Shown piece by piece: positions 28,005 to 36,000 of a stretch of 64,000 bases of DNA (the stretch's first letter is position 1; each line of letters begins with the position of its first letter). The notes beneath the pieces were generated by a model, which did no database searches, had not been told where the DNA came from, and worked only from the letters and a program-made list of their open reading frames with translations. The stretch is from Sphingosinicella microcystinivorans (GTDB taxonomy: Bacteria; Pseudomonadota; Alphaproteobacteria; Sphingomonadales; Sphingomonadaceae), in the NCBI RefSeq assembly GCF_027941835.1, contig NZ_CP116005.1, positions 2,619,501 through 2,683,500 of the forward strand. The letters are read 5' to 3'. Position numbers and translations under genes: made by a program.

Positions 28005-29807
28005 ATGACCAGCAGCTACCAGATCATCGACCACACCTATGACGCCGTCGTCGTCGGCGCGGGCGGCTCGGGGCTTCGCGCCACGATGGGCATCGCCGAG
28101 GCGGGCCTCAAGACCGCCTGCATCACCAAGGTGTTCCCCACGCGCTCGCACACCGTCGCGGCGCAGGGCGGCATCGCCGCCAGCCTCGGCAACATGGGGC
28201 CGGACCACTGGACATGGCACATGTACGACACCGTGAAGGGGTCGGACTGGCTCGGCGACCAGGACGCGATCGAGTATCTGTGCCGCGAGGCGCCCGCCGC
28301 CGTCTACGAGCTGGAGCACGCGGGCGTGCCGTTCAGCCGCACCGGCGAGGGCAAGATCTACCAGCGCCCGTTCGGCGGCATGATGCAGAACATGGGCGCC
28401 GGGCCGCCCGCGCAGCGCACCTGCGCCGCCGCCGACCGCACCGGCCACGCCATGCTGCACGCGCTCTACCAGCAGTCGCTGCGCTACAGCGCGGACTTCT
28501 TCATCGAATATTTCGCGCTCGACCTCATCATGGAGAACGGCGAGTGCCGGGGCGTCGTCGCGCTCTGCATGGAGGACGGCACCATCCACCGCTTCCGCTC
28601 GCACAGCGTCGTGCTGGCGACGGGCGGCTACGGCCGCGCCTATTTCTCCGCGACCTCGGCGCACACCTGCACGGGCGACGGCGGCGGCATGGTGCTGCGC
28701 GCCGGGCTCCCCTTGCAGGACATGGAGTTCGTGCAGTTCCACCCGACCGGCATCTACGGCGCGGGCGTGCTCATCACCGAGGGCGCGCGCGGCGAGGGCG
28801 GCTACCTCACCAACGCCGAGGGCGAGCGCTTCATGGAGCGCTACGCGCCGAGCGCGAAGGACCTCGCCAGCCGCGACGTCGTCTCGCGGTCGATGGCGAT
28901 GGAAATCCGCGAGGGCCGGGGCGTCGGCAAGGAGAAGGACCACATCTACCTTCACCTCAACCACATCGACGCCAAGATCCTGCACGAGCGCCTGCCCGGC
29001 ATCACCGAGACGGGCAAGATCTTCGCGGGCGTCGACCTGACGCGCCAGCCGCTCCCGGTGGTGCCGACCGTCCATTACAACATGGGCGGCATCCCCACGA
29101 ACTATCACGGCGAGGTCGTGACGCTGAAGGACGGCAACCCGGACACGGTCGTCCCCGGCCTGTTCGCGGTGGGCGAGGCGGCGTGCGTCTCGGTGCACGG
29201 CGCGAACCGCCTCGGCTCCAACAGCCTCATCGACCTCGTGGTGTTCGGCCGCGCGACCGGCAAGCGCATCGCCGAGATCATCAAGCCCGGCACCGCGCAC
29301 AAGCCGCTGCCGGCGGACGGGGCCGATCTGGCGCTCGGCCGCCTCGACCACTTCCGCAACGCGCAGGGCGGCTCGCCCACGGCGGACGTGCGGCTGGAGA
29401 TGCAGAAGACCATGCAGGCGCACTGCGCGGTGTTCCGCACCGACGAGCTTCTGCAGGAAGGCATCGGCAAGCTCGCCAAGACCTACGAGCGCGTGCAGGA
29501 CATCCGCGTCACCGACAAGGGCCTCGTCTGGAACACCGACCTCGTCGAGACGCTGGAACTCGACAATCTCATCGGGCAGGCGATGGTGACGATCCACGGC
29601 GCCGCGAACCGCAAGGAAAGCCGCGGCGCGCACATGCACGAGGACTATCCGAACCGCGACGACGAGAACTGGATGAAGCACACCGTCTCGTGGTTCGACG
29701 GCTGGGGCGGCAAGGGCGGCGGCGTCAAGCTCGATTCCCGCCCGGTGCACACCTACACACTCACCGACGAGATCGAGTATATCAAGCCGAAGGCGCGCGT
29801 TTACTGA
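28005..29807 (+). CDS. sdhA: Succinate dehydrogenase flavoprotein subunit
   Basis: 600 aa, full length. Oxidises succinate to fumarate in the TCA cycle and feeds electrons to Sdh[21 protein letters not shown] binds FAD, and [12 protein letters not shown] contains the covalent FAD-linking histidine (His49). The substrate region has HPTGIYGAG and [11 protein letters not shown], and [18 protein letters not shown] is near the C-terminal FAD contact. The sequence ends normally. The expected sdhB does not follow: the next gene is a convergent aldo/keto reductase. Confidence 0.97.
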   Translation: MTSSYQIIDHTYDAVVVGAGGSGLRATMGIAEAGLKTACITKVFPTRSHTVAAQGGIAASLGNMGPDHWTWHMYDTVKGSDWLGDQDAIEYLCREAPAAVYELEHAGVPFSRTGEGKIYQRPFGGMMQNMGAGPPAQRTCAAADRTGHAMLHALYQQSLRYSADFFIEYFALDLIMENGECRGVVALCMEDGTIHRFRSHSVVLATGGYGRAYFSATSAHTCTGDGGGMVLRAGLPLQDMEFVQFHPTGIYGAGVLITEGARGEGGYLTNAEGERFMERYAPSAKDLASRDVVSRSMAMEIREGRGVGKEKDHIYLHLNHIDAKILHERLPGITETGKIFAGVDLTRQPLPVVPTVHYNMGGIPTNYHGEVVTLKDGNPDTVVPGLFAVGEAACVSVHGANRLGSNSLIDLVVFGRATGKRIAEIIKPGTAHKPLPADGADLALGRLDHFRNAQGGSPTADVRLEMQKTMQAHCAVFRTDELLQEGIGKLAKTYERVQDIRVTDKGLVWNTDLVETLELDNLIGQAMVTIHGAANRKESRGAHMHEDYPNRDDENWMKHTVSWFDGWGGKGGGVKLDSRPVHTYTLTDEIEYIKPKARVY

Positions 29808-29835
29808 CGCTTTGGGAGCGGCGTATCCTACATCT

Positions 29836-29863
29836 CGTCATACCGGCGCAGGCCGGGGTGACG
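29836..29863. repeat. REP-like hairpin between sdhA and aldo/keto reductase
   Basis: CGTCATACCGGC and GCCGGGGTGACG form an imperfect palindrome with a 4-nt loop between two convergent genes. It resembles the widespread CGTCAT-CCGGC intergenic repeat type and can act as a terminator for sdhCDA. Confidence 0.5.
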
Positions 29864-29871
29864 CTCTGGTC

Positions 29872-30813
29872 CTATCCCGCCGCCGTCAAACGGTTTAGCT
29901 GATCCGGCCGCAATTCCAGCGTCGCGGCCTTGATGAGGTCGGCGACCTGATCGGGCTTGCTGGCGCTGGCGATGGGCGCGGTGATGCCGGGTTGCTCGCG
30001 GAGCCATGCGAGCGCGATACTGGCGAGGCTGGCGCCGGTCTCGGCGGCGATGCTGTCCATCGCGGCGAGGACGGCGGGGCCTTTGCCTTCCATCCATTTT
30101 TTGACCGCACCGGCGCGCGTGCCGGTCAGGTCGGCGGGCGTCCGGTACTTGCCGGAGAGATAGCCGCTCGCGAGGCCGTAGTAGGGCACCACGCCGATCT
30201 TCTCGTCGATGGCGAGCCGTTGCAGCGCGCCTTCGTATTCGTCGCGCTTCAGCAGGTTGTATTCGGGTTGCAGCACGGTGAAGCGCGCCCAGCCGTTGCG
30301 GTCGCTGACCGCGAGCGCCTCGGCGAGCCGGGCCGGGCTGTAGTTGGAGGCGCCGATGGCGCGCACGCGGCCCGCCTTCACCAGCGCGTCCAAAGCGCCC
30401 AGCGTTTCCTCGAGCGGCGTGTCGGGATCGTCCCTGTGCGCGAAGTAAACGTCGATCACATCGGTTTGCAGGCGGTTGAGGGAGGCCTCGCACGCCGCCG
30501 CGATGCGGCCGGCCTTGAGGCCCTTGCCGCCTTCGCCATCCAGCAGCCCGACCTTGGTCGCGATCACCGTACTGTCGCGCCGCCCGCTCGCCTTCAGCCA
30601 CTTGCCGATGATCGTCTCGGACTCGCCGCCGCTGTTGCCGGGTACCCATGCCGAATAGACGTCCGCCGTGTCGATGAAATTGCCGCCGCTCTCGGCGAAG
30701 GCGTCGAGCACGGCGAAGCTCGTCCTCTCGTCGGCGGTCCAGCCGAAGACGTTGCCGCCGAGCATGATGGGGGCGACCGAAAAGCCGCTGGCGCCGAGCG
30801 TGCGCTGTTTCAT
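29872..30813 (-). CDS. Aldo/keto reductase
   Basis: 313-aa NADPH-dependent carbonyl reductase of the AKR TIM-barrel family. Catalytic tetrad positions are visible: Asp/Tyr in NFIDTADVYSAW, Lys in VIATKVG, and His in DVIDVYFAHRDDPDTP. Cofactor-binding ending: IASASKPDQVADLIKAATLELRPDQLNRL. Substrate unknown. It is divergent from the 52-aa gene, with a 21-bp palindrome in the spacer. Confidence 0.88.
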   Translation of the reverse strand: MKQRTLGASGFSVAPIMLGGNVFGWTADERTSFAVLDAFAESGGNFIDTADVYSAWVPGNSGGESETIIGKWLKASGRRDSTVIATKVGLLDGEGGKGLKAGRIAAACEASLNRLQTDVIDVYFAHRDDPDTPLEETLGALDALVKAGRVRAIGASNYSPARLAEALAVSDRNGWARFTVLQPEYNLLKRDEYEGALQRLAIDEKIGVVPYYGLASGYLSGKYRTPADLTGTRAGAVKKWMEGKGPAVLAAMDSIAAETGASLASIALAWLREQPGITAPIASASKPDQVADLIKAATLELRPDQLNRLTAAG

Positions 30814-30876
30814 CCGAGTCTCCTGTCGTCAGGCGGCAAGCATCCTGCGTTGCGGGGCGCGCTGCAACCCTTCGCA

Positions 30877-30897
30877 CCTGTCCCGATTCGGTACAGG
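30877..30897. promoter_or_regulatory. 21-bp palindrome in the AKR / small-protein spacer
   Basis: CCTGTCCCG, a 3-nt centre, then CGGTACAGG: arms match at 8 of 9 positions. It lies 64 nt upstream of the aldo/keto reductase start and just before a TTATAG -10-like motif (30910-30915) facing the small-protein gene. Candidate operator for an unidentified regulator. Confidence 0.3.
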
Positions 30898-30989
30898 CCA
30901 TATGTCGTGTTATAGAAAAGCCGTGCCGGCGACTCGTTTCCGGTCCGTCCGGACCCCATGGTTCTTGTCGCGGCAGCAGGAGGATCATC

Positions 30990-31148
30990 ATGTCGGCCAG
31001 GGAAACGCGCGAATACTTCCTGCGGCGTGAGAGCGAGTGCCGCGAAATGGCGGCGCGCGCCGATGCCCCGTCCGTGCGCAGGATCCATGAGTCGCTTGCC
31101 GCCCGGTTCGCCGCGCGGGCCGAGGCCGCGAAGGAGGAGGCCGCCTGA
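30990..31148 (+). CDS. 52-aa small conserved-looking protein
   Basis: Highly charged, helical small protein: MSARETREYFLRRESECREM, an ARADAPSVRRIHESLAARFA stretch, then AEAAKEEAA. A textbook AGGAGG lies 7 nt before the ATG and the gene stops just before the RES gene, so it looks real. It resembles the small YFLRRE..CREMA..A..PSVR proteins seen in sphingomonads. No domain, signal peptide or membrane span; function unknown. Confidence 0.7.
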   Translation: MSARETREYFLRRESECREMAARADAPSVRRIHESLAARFAARAEAAKEEAA

Positions 31149-31155
31149 GCGCGGC

Positions 31156-31857
31156 CTAGACGATCCGGTAGACCTGCCCGCTGCCCGCATCGCGGACCAT
31201 GTCGATGCGCGCGCCGTCCCAATGATAGTCGAGATGCCGCCCCTGCACGGGCGATGACGTGCGGTCCGGGTAGAACAGCCCCGCACAGGTGCCCCCTGCG
31301 CGCCGCACGCTCGGATAGACGACGCCCTCCGATCCCGCCGCCCGCAGCCGCGCGCCCAGCGCCTGACCGGGGGCGTAGTCGTCGGGGGAGAGCACGGCCC
31401 CGGCGCCCGCGCGAAGGTCGTGGAGCGACGCCGAGACGTCGAGCACGATCTCCCGGAACTGCGAGGTCCAGCCCGGCGGCTCGGCGGTCGCGGCCATGAA
31501 GCGAGCGTGGTGGTGCGCGGTCTCGAACAGCGCCGTCTCGAAGCCGTCGCCGATGTAGAGCACGCCGTAGCGCCCGTCGCTGAACCGGCTCGGCCGGTCT
31601 GTGCTGATATGCGTGAACGGGGCCATCAGCCAGCTTGCGCCCGGCCCGGCGACGCGGCGCTTCGGCGGCACGAGGTCGAGCGTGCCGATGCTGGCCATCA
31701 GCCGTGGGTTGGTCTTCTGCTCGGCCGCGATCAGCAGCGGCCAGTCGGCCGGGTCGGCGATGTCCTCGAACAGGTCGATGGGCGGCCACGCGCTGCGGAT
31801 GATCCGCACCGCGCCCTTCCAGTCCACCTCGGCGACCGGGATCGCGTCATCGCTCAC
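31156..31857 (-). CDS. RES-domain toxin (NAD+ phosphorylase type)
   Basis: 233-aa toxin of the Xre-RES (MbcTA-like) toxin-antitoxin class, which destroys NAD+ when freed from its antitoxin. The RES core is RPSRFSDGRYGVLYIGDG, then ETALFETAHHHARF, and later GSEGVVYPSVRRAGG, which supply the Arg, Glu and Ser that name the domain. The GTG start at 31857 overlaps the antitoxin stop (GTGA). The Arg/Glu/Ser residues are intact, so the toxin is probably active. Confidence 0.88.
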   Translation of the reverse strand: MSDDAIPVAEVDWKGAVRIIRSAWPPIDLFEDIADPADWPLLIAAEQKTNPRLMASIGTLDLVPPKRRVAGPGASWLMAPFTHISTDRPSRFSDGRYGVLYIGDGFETALFETAHHHARFMAATAEPPGWTSQFREIVLDVSASLHDLRAGAGAVLSPDDYAPGQALGARLRAAGSEGVVYPSVRRAGGTCAGLFYPDRTSSPVQGRHLDYHWDGARIDMVRDAGSGQVYRIV

Positions 31858-32270
31858 CAGCCGCCCCGCTCGGCGTCGAGGTAGCGGCGCACGCGCATGA
31901 GGTCGGTGAGCTCGCCGCCGAGCATCACGGCGAGCGCGCTCTGTCCTTCGAAGGCGGCGCTCGGCGCCTTCACCCACGCATAGCCGCGGTGCGGCTCTCG
32001 GAAGATGATGCGCAGCGCCTTGTGGATGCCCATCAGGTTGGAAAGCCGCGCCTTGCCGTCGCGGCCCATGCGGCCGGGGCCCTCCGCCTTCCAGCGCCGG
32101 TAGGTGCGCAGCGGCAGGTCGAGCAGCGTCGCGGCAGCCTCGTCGGTGATCTCCCACGCGTGGAACAGGTTCAGCGCCGCGCGGAACATCGCGGCGCCTT
32201 CCGCGTCGGTGATCGGCGCCGGGCGGAACGCGGGCGCCGATGTGTCGACAAGCTGGAGCGTAGGGGTCAC
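31854..32270 (-). CDS. Xre-RES system antitoxin (DUF2384/MbcA-ParS type)
   Basis: 138 aa. The N-terminal part has a Xre-like helix-turn-helix (WEITDEAAATLLDLPLRTYRRWKAEG), and the C-terminal toxin-binding domain has RLSNLMGIHKALRIIFREPHRGYAWVKAPSAAFEGQSALAVMLGG. The start is set at GTG 32270, not the upstream ATG 32291. AAGGAG lies 6 nt before the GTG, whereas the ATG falls inside the promoter -10/operator. Antitoxin first and toxin second with a 4-nt overlap is the normal order. Confidence 0.88.
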   Translation of the reverse strand: MTPTLQLVDTSAPAFRPAPITDAEGAAMFRAALNLFHAWEITDEAAATLLDLPLRTYRRWKAEGPGRMGRDGKARLSNLMGIHKALRIIFREPHRGYAWVKAPSAAFEGQSALAVMLGGELTDLMRVRRYLDAERGGW

Positions 32271-32280
32271 GGTATCTCCT

Positions 32281-32318
32281 TTTGGCAACATATAATATAT
32301 ATGATGCCATTTGGCAAC
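32281..32318 (-). promoter_or_regulatory. Toxin-antitoxin promoter with overlapping operator
   Basis: On the minus strand TTGCCA (plus 32312-32317), a 17-nt spacer and TATATG (plus 32289-32294) form the promoter. An AT-rich palindrome at 32284-32308 has 11-nt arms (GGCAACATATA and TATATGATGCC, 10 of 11 matching) that cover the -10. A direct repeat TTTGGCAAC occurs at 32281-32289 and 32310-32318. This is a typical setting for antitoxin autoregulation. Confidence 0.6.
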
Positions 32319-32327
32319 CGTAACGGC

Positions 32328-33179
32328 TCAGGGGTTGCGGCCCGTCACCACCCATGCCGCGCCGTCGATGACGACTCCGGTATCGGTCAGCCGCGCGGCA
32401 AGGGCCTCGCGCACCGCCGCAAGTCCCTTCGCGCGCACATCTTCGGGCTTGTCGGCGAGCAGGCGCGGGACGGGGCCGATCTGCTGCATGTAATCGAGCG
32501 CATCGTCGAGGGCGGCCTCGCGGCTGCTGCCGATGCCGTAGATGAGCGGCGCGTCGAAGGGCCGGACGGCGATGTCGGTGAAGCCCGCGTCCGCGAGGAT
32601 GCCCTCCAGCCGCGCGCGGTCGCCGAAGGCGTAGGGGCCGGGCGCGGCGGAGTCGGCCTCCGGGATCGGCACGATGCCGCGCAACGCCGCGATCGGCAGC
32701 CGCGCCCAATCGTTTTCCGCCGCCGTGCGCCAGCAGATGAAGGCGAGGCGCCCGCCGGGCTTCAGCGCCGCGCGCATGTGCCGGAACGCGGCCGCGGGCG
32801 CATCGAAGAACATCACGCCGAAGCGCGAGAAGAGGAGGTCGAAGCTTGCGGCAGGCAAAGCCGCGCGGCTCGCGTCCTCCAGCCGGAACGCGATCGGCAG
32901 CGCCGCGGCCGCCGCGCGCTCGCGGGCGCGCGCGATCAGCGGCTCCGAGATGTCGACGCCCACGACACGGCCGCCGGGCTGCACGCTTGCGGCAAGCGCC
33001 AGCGTCGTGCCGCCGGTGCCGCAGCCGATGTCGAGCGCCGCCTCGCCCGGCCTCGCCGCGGCGGCTTCGAGCGCAGCTTCGCCGTAGGGGGCGAGGATGC
33101 GGTCGAGCCGTTCCTGATTGTCCGCCCAGCGCGCGCCCGTCGCGCCGTTCCAGTCGTCGATCTGCAATGCGTTCGTCAT
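32328..33179 (-). CDS. Class I SAM-dependent methyltransferase
   Basis: 283 aa. The SAM-binding motif I is ALDIGCGTGGTTLALAASVQPGGRVVGVDIS. RLEDASRAALPAASFDLLFSRFGVMFFDAP is motif II/IV, and MRAALKPGGRLAFICWR is the post-motif loop. The opening MTNALQIDDWNGATGARWADNQERLDRIL is common in a small-molecule methyltransferase subgroup. Substrate unknown. A perfect Fur-like palindrome lies 20-36 nt upstream of the start, so iron-dependent expression is likely. Confidence 0.85.
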   Translation of the reverse strand: MTNALQIDDWNGATGARWADNQERLDRILAPYGEAALEAAAARPGEAALDIGCGTGGTTLALAASVQPGGRVVGVDISEPLIARARERAAAAALPIAFRLEDASRAALPAASFDLLFSRFGVMFFDAPAAAFRHMRAALKPGGRLAFICWRTAAENDWARLPIAALRGIVPIPEADSAAPGPYAFGDRARLEGILADAGFTDIAVRPFDAPLIYGIGSSREAALDDALDYMQQIGPVPRLLADKPEDVRAKGLAAVREALAARLTDTGVVIDGAAWVVTGRNP

Positions 33180-33198
33180 GACCCGGTATCTAATCTAT

Positions 33199-33215
33199 TT
33201 GAGAATCGTTCTCAA
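33199..33215. promoter_or_regulatory. Fur-like operator, perfect 7-3-7 palindrome
   Basis: TTGAGAA-TCG-TTCTCAA is fully symmetrical and matches the GAGAAT-ATTCTC core of classical Fur boxes. It starts 20 nt upstream of the methyltransferase ATG. The MBL hydrolase on the other side starts 163 nt away, so the methyltransferase is the more likely target. Confidence 0.6.
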
Positions 33216-33378
33216 CAAGAAAGCGGGCAGCGGCGCCAATCGGCCTCCGAGTATTGATAGTGCTCGGAAAATCGGGTTCTGCGATGATGCGCGGACCCCA
33301 AACATGGGTCGCCGACTGGGCCGGGCGGTTCGCTCGGCCCGATTATTTAGCGGCGCTTGCCGGATCGGGGAGGGGATC

Positions 33379-34440
33379 ATGCGAAAGAGCTTGGTCGCGC
33401 TTGTCCTGATTGCCGGAGCGTTCCTGCTGTTCCGCCATTTCCAGCCCGCAATCGGCGAACGGCTGTTCGCCCGCGCGGTTGCCGCGAATATCGGCCGCGA
33501 CGCACGGGACGGCCTGCCCGACGGCCTCCACGTCGCGCTCTGCGGGGCGGGATCGCCGCTTGCCGATCCGCGTCGCGCCGGGCCCTGCACGGCGGTGATC
33601 GCGGGCAGGCGGCTGTTCATCGTCGACACGGGCGGCGGATCGGCGCGCAGGCTCGCCGCGATGGGCCTGCCGATCGGCGAGATCGAGGCGCTGCTGCTCA
33701 CGCACTTCCATTCGGATCATATCGACGGACTCGGCGAGCTGATGACGCTGCGCTGGGCGAACGGCGGCAGCGTGGCGCCGCTGCCCGTGTTCGGGCCGCC
33801 GGGCGTCGATACGGTTGTTCAGGGCTTCAACGCGGCCTATGCGCTCGATCGCGGCTACCGCGTCGCGCACCACGGGGCGGATGTCGTGCCGCCCGCCGGG
33901 CACGGCGCCGCGCCGCGCGCCTTTGCCGCCGATCGCGCCGTGGCCGTGCTCGAAGGGGGCGGGCTCCGCGTCACGGCGTTCCCCGTGGGCCACGATCCCG
34001 TGCGGCCCGCGGTCGGCTACCGCTTCGACTATGCGGGGCGCTCGGTGGTGATCAGCGGCGACACGGCGCCCGGCGGCGGCGTCGCGGCGCAGGCGAGGGG
34101 CGCCGACCTCCTCGTGCACGAGGCGCTGAGCCCGGCGATGGTCGGCGTGATCGAAAAGGCGCTGCGGGGCGCCGGCAACGCGCGCGCGGCGAAGATCATG
34201 TCCGACATCCCGGACTATCACACCGCGCCGGAGGACGCGGCCCGGACCGCCGCGGCCGCGAAGGTGCGGATGCTGGTGCTGAACCACGTCGTGCCGCCGG
34301 TGCCGCTCCGGATTCTGGAGCCGTATTTCCTCGGCGGGGCGGGCGAACGCTATACAGGACCGATCGTCGTCGGCGCCGACGGCATGGTGTTCAGCCTGCC
34401 GCGCGGCACCGACGCGATCGAACGGAACGACCTGCTCTAG
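33379..34440 (+). CDS. MBL-fold metallo-hydrolase, membrane-anchored or exported
   Basis: 353 aa. An N-terminal hydrophobic segment (KSLVALVLIAGAFLLF) acts as signal or anchor. Metal-binding THFHSDHIDGLGEL gives HxHxDH; later HDPVRPAVGYRFDY, VISGDTAPGG and LNHVVPP supply further ligands. The layout resembles AtsA/RNase Z-like hydrolases, but export makes a periplasmic hydrolase more likely than an RNase. Start ATG 33379 behind GGGGAGGGG. The substrate is not determinable. The 3' end overlaps the convergent OmpA gene by 4 nt. Confidence 0.84.
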   Translation: MRKSLVALVLIAGAFLLFRHFQPAIGERLFARAVAANIGRDARDGLPDGLHVALCGAGSPLADPRRAGPCTAVIAGRRLFIVDTGGGSARRLAAMGLPIGEIEALLLTHFHSDHIDGLGELMTLRWANGGSVAPLPVFGPPGVDTVVQGFNAAYALDRGYRVAHHGADVVPPAGHGAAPRAFAADRAVAVLEGGGLRVTAFPVGHDPVRPAVGYRFDYAGRSVVISGDTAPGGGVAAQARGADLLVHEALSPAMVGVIEKALRGAGNARAAKIMSDIPDYHTAPEDAARTAAAAKVRMLVLNHVVPPVPLRILEPYFLGGAGERYTGPIVVGADGMVFSLPRGTDAIERNDLL

Positions 34441-35114
34441 CTGGTCGCGGTTTCCGTCACCGGTACGAGCTTGATCTCGACGCGGCGGTTCTGGGCGCGT
34501 CCCGCCTCGCTGTCGTTGCCGGCGATCGGCTGGCTCTCGCCCATGCCCTGCGTCGCGATGCGTGCGCGCAGCACGCCGTTCGACGACAGATAGGTGGCGA
34601 CGCTGTCCGCGCGGCGCTGCGACAGCGTCATGTTGTAGGCGTCGGAGCCCGTCGAATCGGTGTGGCCGATCACGTCGACGAAGGTCTTCTCGTACTGCGA
34701 GAGCACGCGCGCGACCTCGTTCAGTGTCGGCTGGAACTGCGGGCTGACGATCGCCGAATCGACGTCGAACGTCACCTTCGACGGCATGTTGAGCAGGATC
34801 TCGTCGCCCTGGCGGACGACGTCGATGCCGGTGCCCGCGGTCTTCTCGCGCAGCTCCTTCTCCTGCTTGTCCATGTAGGCGCCGACCGCCGCGCCCGCGA
34901 GCGCGCCTATGCCGGTGCCGACCAGCACCTCGGTGCGGTTGCGCTTGCCGCCGATGATGGCGCCGAGGCCCGCACCGCCGGCCGCGCCGACGGCCGCGCC
35001 GATCGCGGTCTTGGACAGCTTCTTCTCGCCCGTTTCCGGGTTGGTGACGCACGCCGTCGTCAGCAGCAGGGCCGTGGCCCCGGTCGCTGCAACCAGTTTC
35101 GCTCGGATAGACAT
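34437..35114 (-). CDS. OmpA-family lipoprotein with glycine-zipper domain
   Basis: 225 aa. A signal sequence ends at Cys22 (ALLLTTAC), so probably an outer-membrane lipoprotein. A glycine-zipper segment (IGAAVGAAGGAGLGAIIGG and GTGIGALAGAAVGAYMDKQE) follows, then the OmpA C-terminal peptidoglycan-binding domain with FDVDSAIVSPQFQPTLNEVA, IGHTDSTGSDAYN, LSQRRADSVATYL and GRAQNRRVEI. It tethers the outer membrane to peptidoglycan, like the YiaD type. The start at 35114 places the signal peptide correctly. Confidence 0.88.
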   Translation of the reverse strand: MSIRAKLVAATGATALLLTTACVTNPETGEKKLSKTAIGAAVGAAGGAGLGAIIGGKRNRTEVLVGTGIGALAGAAVGAYMDKQEKELREKTAGTGIDVVRQGDEILLNMPSKVTFDVDSAIVSPQFQPTLNEVARVLSQYEKTFVDVIGHTDSTGSDAYNMTLSQRRADSVATYLSSNGVLRARIATQGMGESQPIAGNDSEAGRAQNRRVEIKLVPVTETATS

Positions 35115-35189
35115 AAGCCCCTGATCTCCATTTCTGTTCGCGGCGCTAGTACGCAGCGCGCCGCCCACTGGTTCCAACAGCAGTTCAGC

Positions 35190-35936
35190 TTAACGCGCGC
35201 TGAGCAGATCGTTCAGATGGAAAAAACGGCGCATCATCGCCGCCACCTGATCCATCACCTCGAACTGGAGCATGTGGCCCGATCCCGTGACCTGCGCGGT
35301 GGCGATGCGGCGGTTGAGCTTCGAGAGGTCGGAAAGGCGGTTCATCGTGCGCTCGACCGTGATGACGAGGGTCGGCACGGAAAGCGCCGCGAACGCGGCC
35401 GGGCCGTCCCAGCTCCAGATCGCGTCCCAGCCCGCGCGCGCCACCTCGGGATCGGCGGCGGCCTGCGTGTCGGCGAGTGCGCGCACGGCCTCCGCATCGG
35501 TCGGCGCGATCATCATGCCGCCTGAGAAGCGGCGCATCAGCGCGGGGAAATCGTCCGTCGTCGCAAGGTCGGCCTTCATGCGGTCGCGCCCGGCGAAGGC
35601 CGCTTCCATCGGCTGGATCGCGGCCGGATCGAGCAGCACGGCGGCCATCACGCGCTCCGGCGCGCGCGCCGCGGCTTCCACCACGATCTGCGCGCCCATC
35701 GAATGGCCCACCCAGATGGCGCGCTCGGGCATCGCGGCGAGCACGGCGCCCGTCTGCGCCGGGATCGCATAGTCGCCGGTTTCGGGGCTCGCGCCGTGGC
35801 CGGGGAGGTCGGGCATCACCGCCTTCTGCGCCGGGAACGCCTCCGCCACCGGCTGCATGGCCCGGTGGTCGCAGGTCCAGCCGTGGACGAGGGCGAGCGC
35901 CGGTTCCTTGCCGGCGCGGGTGACGACATTCAGCAT
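35190..35936 (-). CDS. Alpha/beta hydrolase
   Basis: 248 aa. The oxyanion-region motif is ALVHGWTCDHRAMQPVAE, the nucleophile elbow is WVGHSMGAQIVVE (GHSMG, Ser nucleophile), the acid-bearing strand is near LVITVERTMNRL, and the catalytic His is in GSGHMLQFEVMDQV. Generic esterase/lactonase-like enzyme; substrate unknown. Divergent from the CNNM/CorC gene with 64 bp between. Confidence 0.87.
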   Translation of the reverse strand: MLNVVTRAGKEPALALVHGWTCDHRAMQPVAEAFPAQKAVMPDLPGHGASPETGDYAIPAQTGAVLAAMPERAIWVGHSMGAQIVVEAAARAPERVMAAVLLDPAAIQPMEAAFAGRDRMKADLATTDDFPALMRRFSGGMMIAPTDAEAVRALADTQAAADPEVARAGWDAIWSWDGPAAFAALSVPTLVITVERTMNRLSDLSKLNRRIATAQVTGSGHMLQFEVMDQVAAMMRRFFHLNDLLSAR

Positions 35937-36000
35937 TGCGGGTCCCTTCCTGACGTGCGGACTTCAAATGCCCCGTCCCGCCGTATAAGGAAAGCCGGTC

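Noticed and set aside
27234-29750. Minus-strand open frame opposite sdhC, sdhD and sdhA
   Set aside because: Antisense shadow of a conserved operon.
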